DNA of 64,000 bases, taken from positions 248,001-312,000 of the forward strand of contig NZ_KE386934.1 of the NCBI RefSeq assembly GCF_000429645.1, read 5' to 3'. The stretch is from Niveispirillum irakense DSM 11586. Its GTDB lineage: Bacteria > Pseudomonadota > Alphaproteobacteria > Azospirillales > Azospirillaceae. The notes beneath the pieces are model-generated. The model was not told the origin of the DNA, made no database searches, and was given only the letters and a program-made list of their open reading frames with translations. The position numbers were made by a program, and so were the translations under genes. Positions 56,707 to 64,000 of the stretch are shown one piece after another. Numbering within the stretch: position 1 is the first letter of the stretch; each line of letters opens with the position of its first letter.

Positions 56707-57936
56707 TTAATCCACGGAAACAGTGCTGACGGCGATCGGCGCATTGGCCTTGCGGACCTTGTCCAGGAATATCTTGATATTGTTAGTGGCCTGCCGGATG
56801 CGCTGCGTATTTTCCACCAGGCCAAACCGCACATGGGTATCGCCATACTCGCCGAAACCGATACCGGGGCTGACGGCAACCTTGGCCTCCTGCATCAGCA
56901 CCTTGGCGAATTCCAGGCTGCCCAGATGCTTGAACGGCTCGGGGATTTCAGCCCAGACGAACATCGACGCATTGGGGCTGGGAACCATCCAGCCGGCCTG
57001 GTGCAGACCCTTGACCAACACATCGCGGCGCTGGCGATACAACTCGCGAATTTCCAGCACACAATCCTGCGGCCCGTTCAGCGCGGCGGTGGCCGCCACC
57101 TGGATGGGGGTAAAGGCGCCGTAATCGACATAGGATTTGAACTTGGCCAGCGCGCCGACCAGCTTTTTGGAGCCGACACCAAAGCCCACGCGCCAGCCCG
57201 GCATGTTGTAGGTCTTGGACAGGCTGTTGAATTCCACCGTGATGTCGCGGGCTTCCGGGATCTGGAGAACCGACGGCGGCGGGTTGCCGTCGAAATAGAT
57301 CTCGGCATAGGCGATATCGGACAGGATATAGATGCCGTGCTTCAGGCACAGATCCACAATCGGCCGGTAGAAATCCAGCGTCACGGTCTGCCCGGTCGGG
57401 TTGGCCGGGAAGCTGACGATCAGGGCCGTCGGCTTGGGCACGGAATGCTTGATCGCCCGCTCCAGCGCGGGGACGAAATCATCCAGACCGGCAGAAACCG
57501 GGATATGGCGCAAGGCGGCGCCGGCCAGCATGAAGCCGAACGGATGGATCGGGTAGCTGGGATTGGGCACCAGGATCACGTCACCAGGGCTGGTGATGGC
57601 CTGGGCCAGATTGGCCAGACCTTCCTTGGAGCCGATGGTGACAATCGCTTCGGTTTCGGGGTCGATATCGACATCGAAACGGCGCTTGTAATAGGCGGAG
57701 ATTGCCTTGCGCAGGCCGGGGATGCCACGGCTCTGGCTATAGCGGTGCGTCTTGGGGTTCTGCACCGCTTCCACCAGCTTCGCCACGATATGCGGCGGCG
57801 TCGGCTGGTCGGGATTGCCCATCCCCAGATCGATAATATCCTCCGCGGCGGCCCTAGCTCGCGCCTTCATCGCATTCACTTCTGCGAAGACATAGGGCGG
57901 AAGCCGCTTGATGCGGTGGAATTCAGCGTCGCTCAT
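56707..57936 (-). CDS. alaC: Class I aminotransferase (AlaC-like)
   Basis: A 409-residue PLP enzyme. The Schiff-base region is [22 protein letters not shown], with [10 protein letters not shown] and [21 protein letters not shown]. The best match in memory is AlaC, which makes alanine from pyruvate and glutamate; LL-diaminopimelate aminotransferase is a related possibility. It is first in the hom-glpX group, supplying amino-acid metabolism. Confidence 0.9.
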   Translation of the reverse strand: MSDAEFHRIKRLPPYVFAEVNAMKARARAAAEDIIDLGMGNPDQPTPPHIVAKLVEAVQNPKTHRYSQSRGIPGLRKAISAYYKRRFDVDIDPETEAIVTIGSKEGLANLAQAITSPGDVILVPNPSYPIHPFGFMLAGAALRHIPVSAGLDDFVPALERAIKHSVPKPTALIVSFPANPTGQTVTLDFYRPIVDLCLKHGIYILSDIAYAEIYFDGNPPPSVLQIPEARDITVEFNSLSKTYNMPGWRVGFGVGSKKLVGALAKFKSYVDYGAFTPIQVAATAALNGPQDCVLEIRELYRQRRDVLVKGLHQAGWMVPSPNASMFVWAEIPEPFKHLGSLEFAKVLMQEAKVAVSPGIGFGEYGDTHVRFGLVENTQRIRQATNNIKIFLDKVRKANAPIAVSTVSVD

Positions 57937-58098
57937 GGGACCTGGGCACCGGGTTTGAGAAAGTAGGGGCGAAATATGTAGCGCACCGGCTTCCCCAATC
58001 GCGACATGATTTTACAGAAATCCATCGCCTTGCTGCCATGAACGAAAGGGATGGCGGCATGAACGATGTTCTCACCCTCCCCCCAGGCTTGTCCCGGA

Positions 58099-58554
58099 TT
58101 AGGGGCTGGCATCCGGCGGGCGGGGCAGCGCATCGGGCAGCGGCGGCGGGGCTTCCGGCAAGGTGGGGATATCCACGGTTGGCGCCTGCGGGGCAGTACC
58201 CTGCGCACGCAACCCTTCCCCCGTGGTCGTCCCTTCGTCCCGATCCACCTGCAACCGGTCCAGCAGGGCCTGCCGCTCAATAGGGGACGAGAAGGATTCC
58301 GGCCGGGGCGGCACACTGGCGAGGTTCGCCTCCCCCGGCATACGGGGATCGGCGCGGCGAATCGGTCGGGCGCCGGTCAGGGCGCGAACCGGGTCGGTAT
58401 CCCCCAGATCAGATGCGACAGCGGGCGCCGGCCCATCATCAAACACGATGTCAGGCAGCGGTATTCTGGCGCAGCCGCCAAGGCCAGCCAAGGCCAGCAG
58501 GGCAACCAGGGGGACCACCTTGCGGCGGCGTGATGATGTGTCGGTGAAAATCAT
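58099..58554 (-). CDS. Proline-rich lipoprotein, unknown
   Basis: A 151-residue protein with a basic n-region (SRRRK), hydrophobic h-region and lipobox LGGC with Cys28. The mature part is Pro/Asp/Arg-rich and probably disordered (LPEAPPPLPDALPRPPDASP end). It may be an outer-membrane-attached linker. Divergent from phaC. No family was recognised. Confidence 0.7.
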   Translation of the reverse strand: MIFTDTSSRRRKVVPLVALLALAGLGGCARIPLPDIVFDDGPAPAVASDLGDTDPVRALTGARPIRRADPRMPGEANLASVPPRPESFSSPIERQALLDRLQVDRDEGTTTGEGLRAQGTAPQAPTVDIPTLPEAPPPLPDALPRPPDASP

Positions 58555-58685
58555 GGCCGGATCGTGTATGAAAAAGTGTCTTGCGGCAACAACCGCCGCA
58601 TCCTCCCGATCCCGGCGGAATAATCAAGATAACCGGGGCCTGCTTGGCGCGCCGTTCCAACGCATCCGTCAGAGGAAATGTCAGA

Positions 58686-60482
58686 ATGCCTGATCCGCAA
58701 ACGCCTGAAATCAAAATTCCCGATCCGGTGGAGATGTCGCGCCATATGGCGACCATCGCGGAGCAGAGCCAGCGGCTGGTGACGGAATTTTTGCAGCGAC
58801 AGGATATGTCGGGCACAGGCGCGCAGGATGCGATGCATATCGGCGCCGCCTTCATGGAAATGACGGCCCGCATGATGGCCGATCCGGCCAAGCTGATGCA
58901 GGCGCAATGGTCGCTGTGGCAGGACTACATGGCCCTGTGGCAGCACACGACCCAGCGCATGATGGGGCAGGTCACGACCCCGCTGGTGACCCCGGCGAAG
59001 GAAGACAAACGCTTCAAGGACAGCGCGTGGGATGAGAACACGCTGTTCGACTATATCAAGCAATCCTACCTGCTGACGGCCCGCTGGCTGCAATCCACCG
59101 TGCATGAAGTGCAGGGGCTGGACGAGAAGACGGCCAAGAAGGTCGATTTCTATACCCGCCAGTTCGTGGATGCGATGGCGCCGTCCAACTTCGTCATGAC
59201 CAACCCGCAGGTGCTGCGCGCGACGCTGGAATCGGGTGGCGAAAATCTGGTCAAGGGGCTGGAGCATCTGCTGGGCGACCTGGAGCGGGGCAAGGGCCAG
59301 CTCGCCATTTCAATGACCGATTACGACAAATTCAAGGTCGGGGAGAATATCGCCGTTACCCCCGGTCAGGTCATCTACCAGAATGAGCTGATGCAGCTCA
59401 TCCAGTACAACCCGACGACGGAGCAGCAGTTCAAGCGGCCACTGCTGATCGTGCCGCCCTGGATCAACAAATTCTACATCCTGGACCTGCGCCCCGCTAA
59501 CAGCCTGGTGAAGTGGCTGACGGATCAGGGCCATACGGTCTTCATCGTTTCCTGGGTTAACCCGGACGAGGCGCTGGCCACCAAGACCTGGGAAGATTAC
59601 ATGGATGCCGGCCCCCTCGCCGCCCTGGATGCCATTGAGCAGGCGACCGGCGAGAAGGAGATCAACGCCATCGGCTATTGCATCGGCGGTACGCTGATGG
59701 CCTCCACCCTGGCCTATATGGCGGTCAAGGGTGACGACCGGATCAAGAGCATCCTGTATCTGGTGACGCTGACAGACTTCACCGAGCCGGGTGAGCTTTC
59801 CGTCTTTATCGACGAGGAGCAGTTGGCGGCCCTGGAAGAGAAGATGAACAGCCAGGGCTATCTGAATGGCCAGTCCATGGCGACCACCTTCAACATGCTG
59901 CGCGCCAACGACCTGATCTGGTCCTTTGTCGTCAATAATTACCTGCTGGGCAAAGACCCCTTCCCCTTCGACCTGCTGTACTGGAATTCCGATTCCACCC
60001 GCATGCCGGCGGCCATGCACAGCTTCTATCTGCGCAACATGTATCAGCGGAACCTGCTGGTGCAGCCGGGTGGCCTGACATTGAAGGGCGTGCCCATTGA
60101 TCTCGGCCAGATCAAGGTGCCAACCTTCATGCTGTCCACGCGGGAAGACCATATCACCCCGTGGAAATCCACCTATGCCGCCACCCAGCTTTATGGCGGG
60201 CCGGTCAAGTTCGTGCTGGCCTCCTCCGGCCATATTGCCGGTGTGGTCAACCCGCCCTCGGCCAACAAATACGGCCATTTCCTGAATACGAAGCTGCCCA
60301 AAGACCCCGATCAGTGGCTGGCCGGCGCCAAGCAGGTGGAAGGAAGCTGGTGGCCGGAATATGCCAAATGGGTGCAGCGCCATGGCGGTGGCAAGGTGCC
60401 GGCCCGCACCCCCGGTGACGGCAAGCTGAAGCCCATCGAGCCGGCACCCGGCGCCTATGTGAAAGTCCGTGTCCTGGACTAG
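58686..60482 (+). CDS. phaC: Class I poly(3-hydroxyalkanoate) synthase
   Basis: A 598-residue synthase that polymerises hydroxyacyl-CoA on granules. ATG 58686 follows AGAGGAAATG. The N-terminal PhaC_N domain (about 1-230) is followed by the alpha/beta-hydrolase domain. The lipase-like box GYCIGG contains nucleophile C332; the triad Asp (REDHITPW) and His (SSGHIAGVVNPPS) follow. Length matches class I (PhaC alone). No phaA, phaB or phasin gene is near. Confidence 0.96.
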   Translation: MPDPQTPEIKIPDPVEMSRHMATIAEQSQRLVTEFLQRQDMSGTGAQDAMHIGAAFMEMTARMMADPAKLMQAQWSLWQDYMALWQHTTQRMMGQVTTPLVTPAKEDKRFKDSAWDENTLFDYIKQSYLLTARWLQSTVHEVQGLDEKTAKKVDFYTRQFVDAMAPSNFVMTNPQVLRATLESGGENLVKGLEHLLGDLERGKGQLAISMTDYDKFKVGENIAVTPGQVIYQNELMQLIQYNPTTEQQFKRPLLIVPPWINKFYILDLRPANSLVKWLTDQGHTVFIVSWVNPDEALATKTWEDYMDAGPLAALDAIEQATGEKEINAIGYCIGGTLMASTLAYMAVKGDDRIKSILYLVTLTDFTEPGELSVFIDEEQLAALEEKMNSQGYLNGQSMATTFNMLRANDLIWSFVVNNYLLGKDPFPFDLLYWNSDSTRMPAAMHSFYLRNMYQRNLLVQPGGLTLKGVPIDLGQIKVPTFMLSTREDHITPWKSTYAATQLYGGPVKFVLASSGHIAGVVNPPSANKYGHFLNTKLPKDPDQWLAGAKQVEGSWWPEYAKWVQRHGGGKVPARTPGDGKLKPIEPAPGAYVKVRVLD

Positions 60483-60502
60483 CAGGTTATCCCTCTGCCA
60501 CA

Positions 60503-60536
60503 CCCATCCCCCTATTGATAACAACAGGGGGATGGG
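60503..60536. terminator. Hairpin between phaC and the antiporter gene
   Basis: Arms CCCATCCCCCT (60503-60513) and AGGGGGATGGG (60526-60536), 12-nt loop, no T-run. Position between convergent genes suggests termination. Confidence 0.5.
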
Positions 60537-60549
60537 CCCGGCGTGGACA

Positions 60550-62310
60550 TCAGTTTGTAGCAATGGCCGTGGTGGTGCCGCTGTTCATCTTGCGACGCTG
60601 GTTCGCCAGTTCCATCACAGCGGCACGCAAGCCCGGATGACGGGCCATGAACTGGTGGAAATCACGCCGGTCCAGCATCAGGAATTCACAATAATCCAGG
60701 GCGGTGACGTCGGCACTGCGGCGCCGGCCGCTCAGCAGCGCCATCTCCCCGAAGAAGGTGCCCCGCTCCAGCTTGATCGTGTGGCCGGCAGCCTGGACGC
60801 TGACGCTCCCGGACGAGATGAAATACATGCCATCCGCCCGATCCCCCCGGCGGATAACCTTCTCACCCGGTGCCGCCGTGCGTGGACGGAACATCAAGAG
60901 CAGCCGCTCCAGCTCCTCCCGATCCAGGCGTGACAGTACAGGGAAGGTCTGCTCCAGTCCCTGGACCTGCAGGCTGTGGGTGCGTTCCTTTTCCTCCATC
61001 CGCTGGCGTGCCCGCTCAATCTCCTGCTCCAGGGCAAGGAATTTTGGCAGCCCCTGCACATCCCCGGCAGGGGCACGCGCTTTCATCCCCTTTTCGATCC
61101 GCCCCACAATGTAGAAGCTCAGCGGGTTGAGTGTGATGGAGAGAAGGGCCCCGGCCAGCACCAGATCGCGCCCTTCCGGCGGCAGCAAACCCAAGGCCAT
61201 GCCGAGCCCGACCAGGATGAAGGAGAATTCCCCGATCTGCGCCAGACTGGCGGAAACCATCAGGCCGGTGGAGGTTGGGTAACCCAGCATCCTGACGATG
61301 CCGAAAGCGAAAATCGACTTGCCGACGATAATGGTCAGCAGCACCGCCGCAACGGCAACCGGCTCCCGCACCAGGATCGAAGGGTCGAACAGCATGCCGA
61401 CCGATACAAAGAAAATGACGGAGAAGGCATCCTGCAACGGCATCGAATCCGCCGCTGCCTTATGGCTGAAACGCGATTCGCTCAACACAACGCCGGCAAA
61501 GAAAGCGCCCAGGGCAAAAGACACTCCGAACAGTTTGGCTGAGCCATAGGCGATGCCCAATGCCACAGCCAGAACGGCAAGGGTGAACAGCTCCCGCGAG
61601 CCTGTGCGGGCAACCTGGGCCAGCAGCCAGGGCACCACACGGGGGCCCAGGGCCAAGGCCAAAGTGGCAAAGATCGCCACCTTGCCCAGAGTAAGCGCAA
61701 GTGTCAGCAGAACCGACCCGTCGCTGCCACCACCGCCATGCCCATCAGCACCGGCGAGCGGGTGCCCGCCCAACAATTCCGCCGCCGCCGGCAGCAGAAC
61801 CAGGGCAACCACCATGGCAAGATCTTCCACAATCAGCCATCCGACAGCGATACGGCCATTGGATGTGTTGAGGAGATTGCGCTCCTCCAGCGCCTTCAAC
61901 AGCACCACGGTACTGGCAACAGACAGGCTGAGCCCCAGGACCAGCCCTGCCCCCAGGCCCCAGTCCCAAAGGCTTGCCAACCCCACACCAAGGCCTGTCG
62001 CCGCGAGGATCTGGACAATGGCGCCCGGGATTGCCACCCCCTTCACCGCCATCATGTCGGAGGCCGAAAAATGGAGGCCGACCCCGAACATCAGCAGGAT
62101 GACGCCCATTTCCGCCAGTTCGGTGGCCAGTTCACCATCCGCAACAAAGCCAGGCGTGAAAGGACCAACCAGCACCCCTGCCATAAGATAGCCAACCAAT
62201 GGCGGCAATCGCAGACGGTCGGCCAGCATGCCCCCGGCAAAGGCGAGAACGAACGCCACCGACAGGGTCGCAATCAGATTGGCTTCATGGGGCACAGATG
62301 GTTTTCCCAA
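60550..62310 (-). CDS. CPA2 cation:proton antiporter with C-terminal cyclic-nucleotide-binding domain
   Basis: A 586-residue protein. Residues about 10-400 are the KefB/CPA2 transporter with a dozen membrane helices (PPLVGYLMAGVLVGPFTPGF, GLSLSVASTVVLLKALEE, VGWLIVEDLAMVVALV). Residues about 430-570 carry a cNMP-binding/Crp-like fold (RRGDRADGMYFISSGSVSV, LERGTFFGEMALLSGRRRSADVTALDYCEFLML). Classic KefB/C have a TrkA-N domain here instead. Probably moves K+ or Na+ in exchange for H+, under cNMP control. Confidence 0.88.
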   Translation of the reverse strand: MGKPSVPHEANLIATLSVAFVLAFAGGMLADRLRLPPLVGYLMAGVLVGPFTPGFVADGELATELAEMGVILLMFGVGLHFSASDMMAVKGVAIPGAIVQILAATGLGVGLASLWDWGLGAGLVLGLSLSVASTVVLLKALEERNLLNTSNGRIAVGWLIVEDLAMVVALVLLPAAAELLGGHPLAGADGHGGGGSDGSVLLTLALTLGKVAIFATLALALGPRVVPWLLAQVARTGSRELFTLAVLAVALGIAYGSAKLFGVSFALGAFFAGVVLSESRFSHKAAADSMPLQDAFSVIFFVSVGMLFDPSILVREPVAVAAVLLTIIVGKSIFAFGIVRMLGYPTSTGLMVSASLAQIGEFSFILVGLGMALGLLPPEGRDLVLAGALLSITLNPLSFYIVGRIEKGMKARAPAGDVQGLPKFLALEQEIERARQRMEEKERTHSLQVQGLEQTFPVLSRLDREELERLLLMFRPRTAAPGEKVIRRGDRADGMYFISSGSVSVQAAGHTIKLERGTFFGEMALLSGRRRSADVTALDYCEFLMLDRRDFHQFMARHPGLRAAVMELANQRRKMNSGTTTAIATN

Positions 62311-62393
62311 AAAACGGGATACGGGTGCCGATAATTAATGGATTTATTCAATAACGAAAAGGCCGCCCCTTCAGGGATTTCAGGTTTTATTCA

Positions 62394-62828
62394 TCAGGGC
62401 TCTGCATATCCCAGCACGCGCAAACGCAATTCATACTGGCCGGGGTCGCGGGTGAAAAACAGACCACCATCCTGTTCCGATCCTGCCGGCACATAGTCAA
62501 AGACCGTGTAGGAACGCTCCACCATCTGGCCGTCACGCATCAAAATGCCTTCCACTGTCACCTGCGCCCCCGTGGTCCCGCCGGTGTTGAAGGCAGTGAT
62601 ACGTGCATGCCATTGGCCGCCCATAGCGGCGACAGTTTCCACACGCGCCCTGATCACCGGATCGCCACCGGACCGGAACAGCCCTTCATATCCCAGCACG
62701 CCGACCGCCCCCAGGAAGAGGCATAGACCCAGCAAGGACATGGCCCGCGCAAGCCATGACAAGGCAGCCGAGCTTTCGCGGTCCTGATCCTGCCCTTCTT
62801 CATCGTCCCGATGATCAGCGATCGCCAT
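62394..62828 (-). CDS. TIGR02588 family membrane-anchored protein
   Basis: A 144-residue protein from ATG 62828. An acidic N-terminus precedes one membrane helix (AMSLLGLCLFLGAVGVLGYEGLF), then a domain with NTGGTTGAQVTVEGILMRDGQMVERSYTVFDYVPAGS. It follows a TIGR02587 gene by 13 nt, and the two families co-occur in many genomes. Function unknown. Confidence 0.85.
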   Translation of the reverse strand: MAIADHRDDEEGQDQDRESSAALSWLARAMSLLGLCLFLGAVGVLGYEGLFRSGGDPVIRARVETVAAMGGQWHARITAFNTGGTTGAQVTVEGILMRDGQMVERSYTVFDYVPAGSEQDGGLFFTRDPGQYELRLRVLGYAEP

Positions 62829-62841
62829 GGCCCGCGCCCCC

Positions 62842-63681
62842 CTACACAATCAGCCGCGCAGTGGCGGCGCCCAGCGTACAGGGAAAGCCCAGCACGACGA
62901 TGACAGTCACCATTTCCATGGCCGAAAGGCCGACCGTACGCTCAAACGTCCAGAGCAGATAGGTGCCGATCAGCAGGGCGATGCCATAGCCGGCCAGGGT
63001 GAACTGCATGAACAGGCTGCGGAAGCCGAGATTGCCGGCATTTTCCTGCCCCTGGAACCCAAGCTGGTAGACGAAGACATGCAGCATCGCCACGGACAGG
63101 CAGGCCAGGGCCAGCGTGTGCCAAGGGGTCATCTTATAGGCGATCAGCACCATTTCCTCCGTCGGCGCCACGTTGAAGCCGACAAACAGCGCCCCTGCCA
63201 TCATCAAAAACAGTTCACCCGCATAAGAGGAACGCTGCCGCTGTTCCTGACGCGGATTATCGTCCTGGCCTAATTGCTTGCGCGCCAGCATGGCGCCGAT
63301 ACTGGCAGGCACCGATTGCAGCGCGATCTTGCCGACGATCTGGGTGAATGGCTGGTCAGGCGTGATGATCCCGAGCAGGCCCAGCATCAGGGCCGATACG
63401 ATGAAACCAACAGCAAATGCCGCCAGCGCGTCTGTCAGGTCATCCTGCCAGGAGAAGGTTTCTTCAAATCCGGAGAAATAGGACAGGCCGAACAGAAGCG
63501 GCACTGTCAAAGCCAGGAACAGAGCCAGACGAAACCGGTCGATGTAGAAGCCCAGCTCCCACATCTCCATCGTCATCATCAATGGCAGTGCAAAAATAAT
63601 GGCCCCAGCCGCCGCCCGCGCCAACGCGCGGGCGAAATCGGCATCATTGTGAAGAAGGGCGCGCTGACGGGTGATCTCCAT
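62842..63681 (-). CDS. TIGR02587 (DUF2391) integral membrane protein
   Basis: A 279-residue membrane protein with about seven hydrophobic segments. Family sequence FARALARAAAGAIIFALPLMMTMEMWELGF and MMAGALFVGFNVAPTEEMVLIAYKM are characteristic. It is tightly linked to a TIGR02588 gene, suggesting a complex. Function unknown. Confidence 0.85.
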   Translation of the reverse strand: MEITRQRALLHNDADFARALARAAAGAIIFALPLMMTMEMWELGFYIDRFRLALFLALTVPLLFGLSYFSGFEETFSWQDDLTDALAAFAVGFIVSALMLGLLGIITPDQPFTQIVGKIALQSVPASIGAMLARKQLGQDDNPRQEQRQRSSYAGELFLMMAGALFVGFNVAPTEEMVLIAYKMTPWHTLALACLSVAMLHVFVYQLGFQGQENAGNLGFRSLFMQFTLAGYGIALLIGTYLLWTFERTVGLSAMEMVTVIVVLGFPCTLGAATARLIV

Positions 63682-63727
63682 GCCATCAGAATGGCATGGA
63701 GAGGATGAAGGTTCCCGTCAGCGGGTA

Positions 63728-64000
63728 TCAGGCGCCCAGCTTCTCGTAAAGTTGCGGAACGATGGGATGGTCGGGATGGGCGGCCTTCCACCGGTCGGCC
63801 AGGGCAACGGCCTTTTCGCGGTCCTGTTCAGCAATCACCAGTACAAGCTGGGCGAACTGCACATGGGCCACCTGGGCCTGCGGGGCCAGGGTGATGGCGG
63901 AGAGATATTGTTCAACCGCGCCATCCAGATCGCCCAGCGCCTCCAGGGTGCGGCCCAGCGCATAGACAGCTTCCGGGAAGGACGGGCGCAGGGCCAGTGC
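63728..64000 (-). CDS. TPR protein, 3' part (5' end beyond the window)
   Basis: The frame is open to the window edge, giving 90 C-terminal residues. They read as TPR units (AVYALGRTLEALGDLDGAVEQYLSAITLAPQAQVAHVQFAQLV) ending PQLYEKLGA. About half a protein or less is shown, so the full function cannot be judged. Confidence 0.75.
   Translation of the reverse strand, partial: ALALRPSFPEAVYALGRTLEALGDLDGAVEQYLSAITLAPQAQVAHVQFAQLVLVIAEQDREKAVALADRWKAAHPDHPIVPQLYEKLGA

Overview
The window looks like ordinary chromosome from a GC-rich alphaproteobacterium, most likely Rhodospirillales/Azospirillaceae (Azospirillum, Niveispirillum or Nitrospirillum type). This is inferred from family content: MmcB, a PhyR-type stress regulator, DUF1192, a DUF1013/TrcR cell-cycle regulator, the histone-deacetylase-like/xseB/ispA/dxs gene order, the aminotransferase/hom/glpX/recJ gene order, a class I PHA synthase and an Entner-Doudoroff operon. 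I saw no phage, plasmid or insertion-sequence genes and no CRISPR array. One tRNA gene, tRNA-Glu(TTC), is present.

Layout. 1-5 kb: end of an unidentified gene, a small lipoprotein, YciB, a CorA transporter with a coupled DUF1194 protein, PhyR and a cell-wall amidase. 5-10 kb: a BON lipoprotein overlapping an exported repeat protein, MmcB behind a LexA-like box, and a large TPR protein. 10-12.5 kb: an AraC regulator divergent from a zinc alcohol dehydrogenase, with a direct-repeat operator candidate between them, then a strong double terminator. 12.5-16.7 kb: isoprenoid precursor genes dxs and ispA with xseB and a deacetylase. 16.8-22.7 kb: TusA, DUF423, pirin and WrbA opposite a LysR regulator, a Thr/Ser-tailed exported protein, a fatty-acid desaturase and YbaN. 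22.9-31.2 kb: zwf-pgl-edd-eda facing hexR-glgB, with HexR-box candidates lying on both predicted promoters. 31.2-35.1 kb: an ABC exporter and an rtcB-prfH pair. 35.5-44 kb: MBL hydrolase, DUF2336, a solute-binding protein, ZapE, a ribbon-helix-helix protein, DUF1192, a quinone reductase, TrcR, a TerB-like protein and a GYF-AIM24 fusion. 44.1-49.9 kb: a heavy-metal RND efflux operon with His-rich and Cys-rich accessory proteins. 50-58 kb: tRNA-Glu, an unrecognised 509-residue protein, recJ, glpX, hom and an aminotransferase. 58-64 kb: a lipoprotein divergent from phaC, a CPA2 antiporter with a cyclic-nucleotide-binding domain, the TIGR02588/TIGR02587 membrane pair and a truncated TPR gene.

The most interesting system is rtcB-prfH. 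It is an RNA ligase overlapping by 4 nt with a release-factor homologue that keeps the GGQ loop. Pairs of this type are known from other bacteria to rescue and re-ligate ribosomes cut in the 16S decoding centre. Here the pair has a long leader with a hairpin and an eight-U run, and faces a metallo-beta-lactamase hydrolase. The second most useful result is the regulatory map of the Entner-Doudoroff locus. Both the zwf operon and hexR have sigma-70-like promoters whose -10 element overlaps a HexR-like palindrome, which predicts joint control of glucose oxidation together with the regulator itself.
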